Of a stretch of DNA of 39,062 nt, positions 1-6,869 are shown piece after piece. A program made the position numbers and the translations under genes. The DNA comes from Erysipelotrichaceae bacterium (GTDB lineage Bacteria > Bacillota_I > Bacilli_A > Erysipelotrichales > Erysipelotrichaceae): contig JALENJ010000041.1 in assembly GCA_022767445.1 (NCBI GenBank), forward strand, positions 1-39,062, written 5' to 3'. How positions within the stretch are numbered: the stretch's first letter is position 1; each line of letters starts with the position of its first letter. The notes beneath the pieces are model-generated. The model saw only the letters and a list, made by a program, of their open reading frames with translations. It searched no databases and had not been told where the DNA came from.

Positions 1-9
1 ACCGCCCGA

Positions 10-42
10 CCTATCCGACACAATGGCCAAGTGTCGGATAGG
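10..42. repeat. 12-bp perfect hairpin at window edge
   Basis: Arms CCTATCCGACAC (10-21) and GTGTCGGATAGG (31-42) are perfectly complementary around a 9-nt loop. A T-run follows at 52-57, but about 10 nt after the stem, so it may be the terminator of a gene lying left of the window or a small dispersed palindrome. With no upstream gene visible this cannot be settled. Confidence 0.5.
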
Positions 43-122
43 AACGGCAAAATTTTTTGCACTTCTATTGCTTCTTTATCACACATAAGCAAAGAGTCAG
101 GGTTTTAAGTTTATCAAATATT

Positions 123-163
123 CTATAACATGTACTTGCAACAGATACAAGTACATGTTATAG
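123..163. promoter_or_regulatory. 16-bp dyad, probable Rrf2 operator
   Basis: Arms CTATAACATGTACTTG (123-138) and CAAGTACATGTTATAG (148-163) match perfectly around a 9-nt spacer. The dyad ends 22 nt before the start of the Rrf2-type regulator. Rrf2 proteins commonly bind dyads in their own promoters, so autoregulation of the three-gene operon is the obvious reading. It could also fold as an RNA hairpin, but no T-run follows. Confidence 0.7.
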
Positions 164-185
164 TTAACCGGCAAAGGAGAAAGCC

Positions 186-605
186 ATGGATACAAAATAT
201 GCGATTGCTCTACACATATTGGCTTATATCGCTGAGAGTGAGGATGAAGTAACTTCAGAGATGCTGGCGATAAGTGTTGGAACAAATGCGAGTCATATAC
301 GTAAGATTATTACATTATTAAAGGATGCCAATATCCTAGAGAGTCAACAAGGTAAGATTGGCATCAAGTTAAAGGTGAAACCTGAGGATTTATCTTTAGA
401 TAAGGTGTACAACGCTGTATATCCAAAGAAAGAACTATTACACATACACGATACTGGAAATCCAGAGTGTCCTGTAGGAGCACATATCCAACAGGTACTA
501 ATACCATTCTTTGAGGATTCACAGAATCGACTAATACAAGGTTTACAAGGGAAAACATTACAAGCACTGATACAGGATTTATATCAAAGTGCAAAGGAGA
601 AATAA
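186..605 (+). CDS. Rrf2-family transcriptional regulator (YwnA-like)
   Basis: This 139-aa protein has the N-terminal winged helix-turn-helix of Rrf2 regulators: MDTKYAIALHILAYIA, then a recognition-helix region with NASHIRKIITLLKDANIL at about residues 34-51. The ATG at 186 follows AAAGGAGA at 173-180. Only one cysteine, C95 in a NPECPVG segment, lies in the C-terminal half, so the three-cysteine Fe-S site of IscR/NsrR is absent; a thiol switch or ligand response like YwnA/CymR relatives is more likely. The gene ends one base before the next start, and a 16-bp dyad lies directly upstream. Inference: it represses its own redox operon. The inducer cannot be read from sequence. Confidence 0.85.
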   Translation: MDTKYAIALHILAYIAESEDEVTSEMLAISVGTNASHIRKIITLLKDANILESQQGKIGIKLKVKPEDLSLDKVYNAVYPKKELLHIHDTGNPECPVGAHIQQVLIPFFEDSQNRLIQGLQGKTLQALIQDLYQSAKEK

Positions 606-606
606 G

Positions 607-1605
607 ATGAAAGCTGCTTTAATCAAACAATACAACAAAGATATTACCGTTACATTAGAGGATGTTACCAAACCATCCATATCCGATAATGACGTATTAA
701 TCAAAGTTACAGCTGCAGGTGTAAATCCTGTAGATAATATGATTTCAAAAGGGGAAGTAAAACTGATCGTTCCGTATAAACTTCCACAGATTGCAGGTAA
801 CGAAGTTGTCGGTATCATTGAGGAAGTCGGAAAGAATGTAGTGAATTACAAGATTGGTGATCGTGTATTCTCCAGACTACCTTTAAACCGCATCGGTGCA
901 TTTGCACAATATGTAGCGGTTGATGCCGAGGCAATCGCCAAAGTACCTACATATCTAACAGATGTAGAGGCTGCAGCGATTCCATTAACTTCACTTACGA
1001 TTATGCAGTCTTTAGACTTGATGCATATCGAAAGTGGTAAGACCATCTTTATCTCTGGGGGAACAGGTGGTGTTGGTGGAATGGCCATTCCAATCGCCAA
1101 GGCGAAAGGACTCACTGTCATCACAAATGGTAGTGCATCCAACAAGGATAGAGTACTTGCTTTAGGGGCCGATCAATTCATTGACTACAAGAGCCAGGAC
1201 TATGTCGATATTCTATCTGATGTAGATTATGTATTAGATACACTCGGTGGAAAAGAGACAGAGAAGCAGATGAAGATATTAAAGAAGGGTGGCAGTCTTG
1301 TTTCACTAAGAGCAATGCCTAACGGAAGCTTCGCTAAGAGAATGCATTTACCTTACTATAAGCAATTACTATTTACGCTTGCCGGTCACTCTTTTGATGC
1401 AATGGCAAAGCGTTATGGCGTTCATTATGACTTTATCTTTGTAGAGTCCAATGGTAAACAACTACAGGAAGTCGCAGATATCTTTGAGAAGTTAGAGATT
1501 AAGCCTTCCATTGATACTGTATATCCTTTTGAAGAAGTGAATGATGCCCTACAAAAAGTAGCGAATGGACATTCAAAAGGAAAGACAGTACTAACATTTA
1601 AATAG
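607..1605 (+). CDS. Zinc-free MDR/quinone-oxidoreductase-like dehydrogenase
   Basis: A 332-aa medium-chain reductase. It has an N-terminal GroES-like domain (AAGVNPVDNMISKG, then PQIAGNEVVGIIEEVG) and a Rossmann domain with the SGGTGGVGGMAIPIAK nucleotide-binding loop. The structural and catalytic zinc ligands of alcohol dehydrogenases are not evident, which fits NADPH:quinone reductase or enoyl-reductase-like enzymes. I start it at ATG 607 because AAAGGAGA (594-601) is correctly spaced for it; an in-frame ATG at 589 has no ribosome site. The start lies one base after the Rrf2 stop, so translation is coupled. Next to a nitroreductase-like gene it probably reduces quinones, diamide-type or other electrophilic compounds. 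The substrate is unknown. Confidence 0.85.
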   Translation: MKAALIKQYNKDITVTLEDVTKPSISDNDVLIKVTAAGVNPVDNMISKGEVKLIVPYKLPQIAGNEVVGIIEEVGKNVVNYKIGDRVFSRLPLNRIGAFAQYVAVDAEAIAKVPTYLTDVEAAAIPLTSLTIMQSLDLMHIESGKTIFISGGTGGVGGMAIPIAKAKGLTVITNGSASNKDRVLALGADQFIDYKSQDYVDILSDVDYVLDTLGGKETEKQMKILKKGGSLVSLRAMPNGSFAKRMHLPYYKQLLFTLAGHSFDAMAKRYGVHYDFIFVESNGKQLQEVADIFEKLEIKPSIDTVYPFEEVNDALQKVANGHSKGKTVLTFK

Positions 1606-1615
1606 AGGAGAATAT

Positions 1616-2473
1616 ATGGAATTTCAGAATATAAACGCATTACCAATTGATATAAAAGAGGCGATTCGAACACGTAAGAGTGTACGTAGCTACGAAGCAA
1701 AATCACTCAGTGAAGCAGACAAACAAGATCTAATGGATTTCTACGCAACCACACAGAATCCATTTGGTGTAAAAGTAAATGTACAATACATCAGTAAGGA
1801 AAACAGTGCAGATAACATTCAGTTAGGTACTTATGGGACAATCAAAGGTGCAAAGGATTTCCTAGCAATCACAGTTAAAGATGAACCATACGCTATGGTC
1901 GCATCAGGCTATCAGTTTGAAGAACTTGTACTGTATGCGACCAGTAAAGGACTAGGTACAGTTTGGTTAGCAGCTACATTTAGTCGTAAGGATTTTGAAA
2001 AGGCGATGCACATTGAAAAAGATGATCTTTTCCCTTGTATCTCACCAGTTGGATATCCAACTGATAAAAAATCAATTTTAGAGAGAATCACACGTGTATC
2101 CCTTGGTTCAACCCAACGTAAGGCCTGGGAAAAGATCTTCTTTGAAAAAGATTTCAATCATCCAATGACACAAGATTTAACATACCAAGAAGAACTAGAA
2201 TCGTTTAGATTAGCACCAAGTTCAACCAATGGACAACCATGGGCAGTGGTAAAAGATGGCAATACTTTCCACTTCTTTAATGACTACAAAAACAGCCTTG
2301 GTGAAGATGTGATCAAAATCAAGAATCTTGACTTGGGCATTGGCTTATGTCACTTTCACCAAACGGCATTAGCCAATCATAAATCAGGTAAATTTGTAAG
2401 TGAAAACATCAACTTTGAAGTACCTGAAAACATGCATTACATCATATCTTATCAGTTTGAAACTAGTTGTTAA
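1616..2473 (+). CDS. Nitroreductase-like flavoprotein (TM1586 type)
   Basis: This 285-aa protein opens with the nitroreductase signature EAIRTRKSVRSYE (about residues 14-26). Later segments are typical of the TM1586 subgroup, including ATSKGLGTVWLAATFSRKDF and the second-half FRLAPSSTNGQPW motif that contributes to the FMN site. The family binds FMN and reduces nitro compounds or quinones with NAD(P)H. The ATG at 1616 follows GAGGAG at 1606-1611, ten bases after the dehydrogenase stop, so it is the third gene of the Rrf2 operon. The last codons run into a hairpin that probably ends the operon. Physiological substrate unknown. Confidence 0.85.
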   Translation: MEFQNINALPIDIKEAIRTRKSVRSYEAKSLSEADKQDLMDFYATTQNPFGVKVNVQYISKENSADNIQLGTYGTIKGAKDFLAITVKDEPYAMVASGYQFEELVLYATSKGLGTVWLAATFSRKDFEKAMHIEKDDLFPCISPVGYPTDKKSILERITRVSLGSTQRKAWEKIFFEKDFNHPMTQDLTYQEELESFRLAPSSTNGQPWAVVKDGNTFHFFNDYKNSLGEDVIKIKNLDLGIGLCHFHQTALANHKSGKFVSENINFEVPENMHYIISYQFETSC

Positions 2474-2488
2474 ATACAACTAGTTTTC
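2460..2488 (+). terminator. Weak hairpin terminator after nitroreductase gene
   Basis: Arms AAACTAGTTGT (2460-2470) and ACAACTAGTTT (2476-2486) form an 11-bp stem with a 5-nt loop that includes the stop codon. Only a short T-rich tail follows, so termination may be incomplete. Confidence 0.5.
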
Positions 2489-2552
2489 AAATTCACTTGA
2501 TGTTCACATTGTGTTATTTTTGTGTGAAATACGTGGATACTAGGCTCTAAAT

Positions 2553-2582
2553 TTGACGTTATATGTTTTTTTCGTGTATCAT
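2553..2582 (+). promoter_or_regulatory. Promoter placing transcription start at the lysozyme ATG
   Basis: TTGACG (2553-2558), an 18-bp spacer and TATCAT (2577-2582). Transcription would begin at about 2588-2590, which is the ATG of the next gene. No Shine-Dalgarno sequence precedes that ATG, so the mRNA may be leaderless. Confidence 0.5.
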
Positions 2583-2588
2583 TTTTAT

Positions 2589-3659
2589 ATGAAACACGTA
2601 TTAAGAAAAAGAGTAAAAAGAATATTAGCCGGTACACTTGCGACATGCATAATAGCGGGTGTAGCGATTGGATATATATCTGCAAAGCAGAACTACATCA
2701 ATAAACAGATGTTATTAACACAAAGCAAGCTCTACGATTCACTCAAGTTAAGTATGACTGGTGTAGATACTGCAGAGTATGGCAGCTCATTTGATTTACA
2801 TACTTTAGTGGCTGAACATACAGGTAATCTTAAGATTGATGGCGATATCAATGAGAATGCGATTGGTGCATACGCCATCAAGTTAACGCTATTTGGCAAA
2901 GAGAGTAAATTTGGTATCACAGATTCAAAAACCTTTACAACAAATGTAAAGGTCGTAGATACACAACCAGCAGTTATCACACTAGCACAGGATACTGTGG
3001 AGTTAAGAGCTGGTGCTTCCTATGATCCATATAGTAATGTGGCTTCCGTAGTTGATCCTGTTGATGGCTCTCTAACAGCTTCAGCTGAAAATGGAGCTGG
3101 TCTGTATACAGTAGCTGTTGATGGTGATACATCGAAGGCTGGTACATATACTGCAACTGTGACAGCCACAGATAAAAATGGCAATGTATCTACTGCTTCT
3201 TACACAATCCGTGTTACAAGAAATGTAGTCGCATCCATTGGTCCAGTTGATACTTCAGGTAACTATGAGTATATCTATGCATATCTAACAGGTACACTTG
3301 GACTATCCAGAGCTGCAGCGACTGGTGTATTAGCGAATATGTATCAAGAATCTAAGTTCGATCCTACTGCAGGTTCATCTTACTATGGGCTTTGCCAATG
3401 GGGTGGTGGTCGTCTGACAAACTTGATGAACTATTGTGCAAACAATGGACTAGACTATACATCTGTTGATGGACAGCTAGCTTTCATGACATATGAACTA
3501 AATGGATCATACAGCAGTACATTATCAGGCCTACAAAGTGTAGCCAATACTGCTGAGGGTGCAGCGGAAGCAGCTACTATCTTCGTATCGAGATACGAGG
3601 GAGCATCCCATACAGTAGGACGTGCTGAGCGAGCAACAGCCTACTTCTTAGCAAACTAA
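2589..3659 (+). CDS. Secreted phage-tail-lysozyme-domain protein
   Basis: A 356-aa exported protein. A basic N-terminus (MKHVLRKRVKRIL) precedes one hydrophobic segment (about 12-30), an uncleaved anchor or signal. The middle (about 130-215) is a bacterial Ig-like/HYR-type region containing DKNGNVSTASYTIRV. The C-terminal 130 residues match phage tail lysozyme domains: YIYAYLTGTLGLSRAAATGV, NMYQESKFDPTA with the likely catalytic Glu, then GLCQWGGGR. Such domains cleave peptidoglycan glycan strands and occur in cell-wall remodelling or conjugation proteins. ATG 2589 is chosen because it puts the basic residues at the N-terminus; an in-frame TTG at 2553 overlaps the promoter. It is a single-gene unit with its own terminator. 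Confidence 0.8.
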   Translation: MKHVLRKRVKRILAGTLATCIIAGVAIGYISAKQNYINKQMLLTQSKLYDSLKLSMTGVDTAEYGSSFDLHTLVAEHTGNLKIDGDINENAIGAYAIKLTLFGKESKFGITDSKTFTTNVKVVDTQPAVITLAQDTVELRAGASYDPYSNVASVVDPVDGSLTASAENGAGLYTVAVDGDTSKAGTYTATVTATDKNGNVSTASYTIRVTRNVVASIGPVDTSGNYEYIYAYLTGTLGLSRAAATGVLANMYQESKFDPTAGSSYYGLCQWGGGRLTNLMNYCANNGLDYTSVDGQLAFMTYELNGSYSSTLSGLQSVANTAEGAAEAATIFVSRYEGASHTVGRAERATAYFLAN

Positions 3660-3666
3660 TATATTC

Positions 3667-3710
3667 AAAAAGAACCTTCGAGTTGATTTACAACAAAGAG
3701 GTTCTTTTTT
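3667..3710 (+). terminator. Terminator of lysozyme gene (abuts IS end)
   Basis: AAAAAGAACCT (3667-3677) pairs with AGGTTCTTTTT (3699-3709), ending in T6. The right arm runs into the conserved ISL3 terminal sequence, so the IS end may form part of the terminator. Confidence 0.75.
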
Positions 3711-3765
3711 AGGAAATTTAAAACAACTTAGGTGAGAAAAGGTAGAAATCATAGATGAAGTAAAG
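3705..3765. repeat. ISL3-type terminal sequence, copy 1
   Basis: Starts TTTTTTAGGAAATTTAAAAC and ends with TCATAGATGAAG. It is about 85% identical to 4309-4368. It holds the stop codon end of the transposase remnant, so it is the IS end just beyond the transposase gene. Confidence 0.75.
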
Positions 3766-3994
3766 CGAAACGAACCCCATTTTTGAAACCTTTGGTAATC
3801 CTCTTTACTTTGTTTTTAAACTTAGTTGCTGAGAATGAAGTGGGTTTGTTTAGCACAAACATTGCACGATTTCTAAATCTATCAAAGTTTTGATATCCGT
3901 TAGCTAGATTCAATATAATCTTGATATATTTGTTTCTACCTTCTATAGGTCCATTCGTAACTCTAGCCTCTATCTTTCTTCTTTTCCCAGATGA
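3749..3994 (-). pseudogene. ISL3-family transposase C-terminal remnant
   Basis: On the minus strand about 80 codons remain open, running from an in-frame stop at 3995-3997 to a natural TGA at 3749-3751. The product contains NGPIEGRNKYIKIILNLANG, then YQNFDRFRNRAMF, the typical C-terminal segment of ISL3 transposases around the last catalytic Glu (in NGPIEG). Everything N-terminal is missing. It is a decayed insertion sequence marking the left border of the RiPP-like island. Confidence 0.85.
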
Positions 3995-4139
3995 TTAAAC
4001 GTTAAAAACGAGTACTAATAAATGAAAATTTTTTCATAATAAAGTAAAATTCACAATAATAAATGATATAAATGTAAGAAATAATGTTTAATTGTAAATT
4101 AGCAAGTATTAAAATATAAGCAAGAAGGAGGAAACTAAC
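3995..4139. other. AT-rich leader region of the precursor peptide gene
   Basis: Very AT-rich, with a small palindrome ATGAAAA-TT-TTTTCAT at 4022-4037 and a possible -10 TATAAA at 4067-4072. No well-spaced -35 partner is visible. It must hold the promoter of the small gene that follows, but I cannot fix it. Confidence 0.35.
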
Positions 4140-4277
4140 ATGAGCAATTTAAATACCTCTCAAGATGAAGTAATTGAAGTGTTAGATACTTCAGATTTAG
4201 AAAATCTTGAGGCAACTAGTAAACCTGCTGGTTGTAGTTGTGGTGGTGCTGGTGCTAGTGTTAGTGTGGGAGTCTAA
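4140..4277 (+). CDS. RiPP-like precursor peptide, 45 aa
   Basis: A 45-codon gene with near-perfect AAGGAGG (4125-4131), 8 nt before the ATG, and a strong terminator 9 nt after its stop. Residues 8-25 are acidic and leader-like (EVIEVLDTSDLENLEA). The tail, about residues 28-45, is small and polar with two cysteines, C32 and C34, in GCSCGGAGAS followed by VSVGV. A leader/core split, a C-x-C pair and a run of Ala/Ser/Val acceptors resemble thioether-type (sactipeptide or ranthipeptide) precursors. A decayed radical-SAM gene and an ABC exporter follow. No homologue is recognised by name; a thiazole-type core cannot be excluded, but no cyclodehydratase is present. Confidence 0.75.
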   Translation: MSNLNTSQDEVIEVLDTSDLENLEATSKPAGCSCGGAGASVSVGV

Positions 4278-4285
4278 AAATCAGT

Positions 4286-4314
4286 AAAAAAGTAGGCACT
4301 ATGCCTACTTTTTT
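4286..4314 (+). terminator. Strong terminator after precursor gene
   Basis: A 13-bp perfect stem, AAAAAAGTAGGCA (4286-4298) with TGCCTACTTTTTT (4302-4314), and a 3-nt loop. It would cap the precursor as a short abundant mRNA, a frequent arrangement between RiPP precursor and maturase genes. Confidence 0.9.
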
Positions 4315-4368
4315 AGGTAATTTAAAAAACTTGGGGATAGAAAAGCTAGGAATCATAGATGAAGTTGT
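4309..4368. repeat. ISL3-type terminal sequence, copy 2
   Basis: Same orientation and about 85% identity to 3705-3765, including the final TCATAGATGAAG with the minus-strand TGA. Reading further into the element meets stops at once, so only the terminal 60 bp survive. The two IS ends bracket the precursor peptide gene. Confidence 0.75.
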
Positions 4369-4420
4369 GCATCAGACTACACACTTAGTTTGCTTTGTTA
4401 TATGAAAAATTAACTAAAGG

Positions 4421-4449
4421 TTTACTATATGAATAAATGTATTTATGCT
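4421..4449 (+). promoter_or_regulatory. Candidate promoter of the maturase/exporter unit
   Basis: TTTACT (4421-4426), a 17-bp spacer and TATGCT (4444-4449), just before AAAGGGGAGG (4452-4461) and the ATG of the maturase remnant at 4471. It may now drive the ABC exporter. Confidence 0.45.
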
Positions 4450-4470
4450 GCAAAGGGGAGGTTAGTAAAT

Positions 4471-4845
4471 ATGATTTATTATGATAATCTTTTCGATATA
4501 TAAAAAGTTAATGACTATTATATATTGTGTTTGATTAAAACAATTTTAAAAGAGATGGAATATTTAATGAATAAAATGTGGCTGAAAACAAATTGTTAAG
4601 TATTGGAAAGTCTAATTTAAGAGATTTTCTCGTATGGAATAAATTATTTTCTATACCAGAGAAGAACTGAATAATAAAAAATTGAAAAATATATAGTGTT
4701 TTACGATAGATAAGATTTACTAGTTGCATATGTGTATCTGACGCAACGATGTAATTTGAACTGCTATTATTGGTATAATCAAAAATTTTTAAATAATAAT
4801 AAAGCAGAATTAACAACTGACGAATGAAAATAAGAAATATAGAAG
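4471..4845 (+). pseudogene. Decayed radical-SAM peptide maturase, N-terminal third
   Basis: AAAGGGGAGG and an ATG at 4471 open a reading frame that stops after 10 codons but continues recognisably: MIYYDNLFDI, stop, KVNDYYILC. A middle piece is open in another frame (NKLLSIGKSNLRDFLVWNKL, 4587-4665). The original frame returns with VAYVYLTQRCNLNCYYWYNQ, ending in FLNNNKAELTTDE. This is the CxxxCxxC region of radical-SAM/SPASM maturases; codons 4750-4752 and 4762-4764 are Cys, but the third position, 4771-4773, is TGG (Trp) instead of Cys. The motif lies about 94 codons from the start, as expected for sactisynthase-type enzymes with an N-terminal precursor-binding domain. The remaining barrel and SPASM domain are deleted. 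The gene is non-functional. Confidence 0.8.
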
Positions 4846-4875
4846 AAAACAAAAAAATTATGGAGGTGAGTTTTT

Positions 4876-6468
4876 ATGAAATTGAAAAATGTGCTTCGGT
4901 TAATTAAGGATAACGGTAGATACGTTGGTATTATTACAATTCTTGTAATTATTCAAGCGTTATTAGCATTCGTATTACCAATTACAGTATCAAGGGCTAT
5001 TGACGGTGATTTAGAAATTAAAAAATATTTAATTATTTTTGTGATTATTGTTATTACATTGCTGATTAACCTCTTGATTATTCAGATTAAAAAAAGTGCG
5101 ATTATAAAATATAAGCAGAATATTAACATGGAGATTTTTAATGAATTGGCAATGGTAAAATACGAGAAATACAATGAGAAGGGTGCGGCTTATTATATCG
5201 AGCGAATCGGAACGGCGGTATATCAATTCGCGGATTTTATCCTTACAACAATCCCAAGTTATATTAAAACACTTTTAACGATTATTTTATGTTTAGTATT
5301 AATTGGTAAAGACAGTTTAATGCTAATTGGAATACTAGTACTATTATTAATCATTCAGTATAACGGATATAAGGTTTTAAACATTCAGCTTTCGAAAAAA
5401 AGTAAGATACTTCAAGATGTATGCGCTGCACGCTTTGCAGATAATATTTCTATTTTTAATAATGTCGAATTTGTTAAACAATATGGAAGCTCAAACAAAA
5501 TTCAAAGCCTACTAAATCAAAATGTATATGATATTCACCGCGTAACAACGGATATCAATACATATGCAGGGAATTTCTACTATGTATTAAATAGTATCAT
5601 TACAAATCTTCAGTATGTTATGTATTTGATATTAGCAATCCTTCTTGCAAATAAAAGTATAGATATGTCTATGTTTCTATTCGATATCATGATTATTGTT
5701 ATTTGTTTTGAGGCATTTAATGATTTGATGACATTAAATGTAAACATGAAGGATGTGAATGCCTCTTTTGAATTCTTGACAAATGATATCGAAAATAATT
5801 TGGAGAGAATGGGTGGTAATGATATTGATCACATTAGAAGCATTGATTTTAAAGGTACTACAATTCAATATAAAAAGAATATCCTAATACAAAATATAAA
5901 CATGACGATTAATCAAGGAGATATTCTATTTATTTCTGGAGAAACCGGAACTGGCAAGTCTAGCTTCGTAAAATCATTAATAGGTTTTGTGGATGCGGAT
6001 AATATTTTTTTCAATGGTATTGAGCAAAATGAGATTCTCTTATCTTCATTGCGAAAGAGAGTGGCATATATATCGCAAATGAATTCCATTTTTAATGGGA
6101 CGGTAAAAGATAATATTGAACTAAATACTAATGCAAATCAAGAGTACGAAAAAATGTCATTTTTTGGTAAATTTATTGATAAGGGAAACCTGAAACTTAC
6201 TTCAGATGGAACAAATCTATCGGGTGGTGATAAACAGAAAATTGTATTAGGAAGATTAATTTCTAATTGCAAAGATGTAGATGTTATTATCTTGGATGAA
6301 GTAACGAGCTCAATGGACGCTGATACAGAAACAAAAGCTTTTGATGAAATTCTGCCACTGTTAAAAAATAAAATAGTACTGATCATTTCGCATAACAAAA
6401 ATCTTCAACGTTATGCAAATAGAATTGTAGAATTAAAAGATAAGACTATGATTGACATTTCAAAATAG
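4876..6468 (+). CDS. ABC exporter, fused membrane and ATPase domains
   Basis: A 530-aa half-transporter of the ABC exporter (MsbA/LanT-like) type. Residues 1-300 hold about six hydrophobic helices. The ATPase has Walker A GETGTGKSS (355-363), a Q-loop (AYISQM), signature LSGGDKQK (448-455), Walker B VIILDE (470-475) and an H-loop (IISHN). There is no N-terminal C39 peptidase domain, so it would export a mature peptide or act in self-protection rather than cleave a double-Gly leader. The start ATG 4876 follows GGAGG at 4862-4866. It is the only long intact gene of the RiPP-like island and is very AT-rich. The substrate is inferred from context only. Confidence 0.85.
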   Translation: MKLKNVLRLIKDNGRYVGIITILVIIQALLAFVLPITVSRAIDGDLEIKKYLIIFVIIVITLLINLLIIQIKKSAIIKYKQNINMEIFNELAMVKYEKYNEKGAAYYIERIGTAVYQFADFILTTIPSYIKTLLTIILCLVLIGKDSLMLIGILVLLLIIQYNGYKVLNIQLSKKSKILQDVCAARFADNISIFNNVEFVKQYGSSNKIQSLLNQNVYDIHRVTTDINTYAGNFYYVLNSIITNLQYVMYLILAILLANKSIDMSMFLFDIMIIVICFEAFNDLMTLNVNMKDVNASFEFLTNDIENNLERMGGNDIDHIRSIDFKGTTIQYKKNILIQNINMTINQGDILFISGETGTGKSSFVKSLIGFVDADNIFFNGIEQNEILLSSLRKRVAYISQMNSIFNGTVKDNIELNTNANQEYEKMSFFGKFIDKGNLKLTSDGTNLSGGDKQKIVLGRLISNCKDVDVIILDEVTSSMDADTETKAFDEILPLLKNKIVLIISHNKNLQRYANRIVELKDKTMIDISK

Positions 6469-6768
6469 ATCGAAGTAGTTATGTTTCAACTTAAATGCAA
6501 CAGTATATTGTATATGGCGAGTTTACAAAGGAAATGAAAAGAGATCCTGGTTACGATTGGATACAGTGAGTAGAAAGTAGGCATATATAGTATTACAAGG
6601 AGTAAGCTAAAATCATTATTCATATCGATTTATTTCTTGTTAAAGCAAATTGAGTATTGAGATTGTTTAGCGTATGGATCACTATAAGCGTGGTATTCGA
6701 GGAGATCCAATGCAACTACATCTTTTGTTCTTAATCAGAATTCATAAAGATAATCATTAAATGAGTTG
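6469..6768. other. Degenerate gap without a recognisable gene
   Basis: About 300 bp between the exporter and the next hairpin. All six frames are broken by stops. Short stretches such as EFTKEMKRDPGYDWIQ (plus frame) look like decayed coding sequence, but I cannot assign a family. No clear promoter or RNA structure was seen. Confidence 0.4.
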
Positions 6769-6802
6769 AGTAGACCTCTAAGTTGAATCTTAGAGGTCTA
6801 CT
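6769..6802. terminator. 14-bp hairpin, terminator-like without T-run
   Basis: AGTAGACCTCTAAG (6769-6782) and CTTAGAGGTCTACT (6789-6802) pair perfectly around TTGAAT. No U-tract follows on either strand, so it may be a degenerate terminator or a processing/protective hairpin. Confidence 0.5.
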
Positions 6803-6836
6803 TCGTTATGTGGGTATCCATTTTCATAGTGCAAAA

Positions 6837-6845
6837 TGCTATAAT
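6837..6845 (+). promoter_or_regulatory. Extended -10 promoter of phosphoesterase gene
   Basis: TGCTATAAT at 6837-6845 is a perfect extended -10. A weak TATCCA or TTTTCA lies upstream as a poor -35. Transcription should start near 6852, just before AAAGGAG at 6857-6863. Confidence 0.65.
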
Positions 6846-6869
6846 CTAGAAGTGTGAAAGGAGTAGTGC

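Noticed and set aside
589-606. Earlier ATG for the quinone-oxidoreductase-like gene
   Set aside because: It would overlap the Rrf2 gene and its own ribosome site; ATG 607 is properly spaced from AAAGGAGA.
4535-4852. 105-codon minus-strand frame across the maturase remnant
   Set aside because: The radical-SAM signature is on the plus strand; this is an antisense open frame in AT-rich decaying DNA without a ribosome site.
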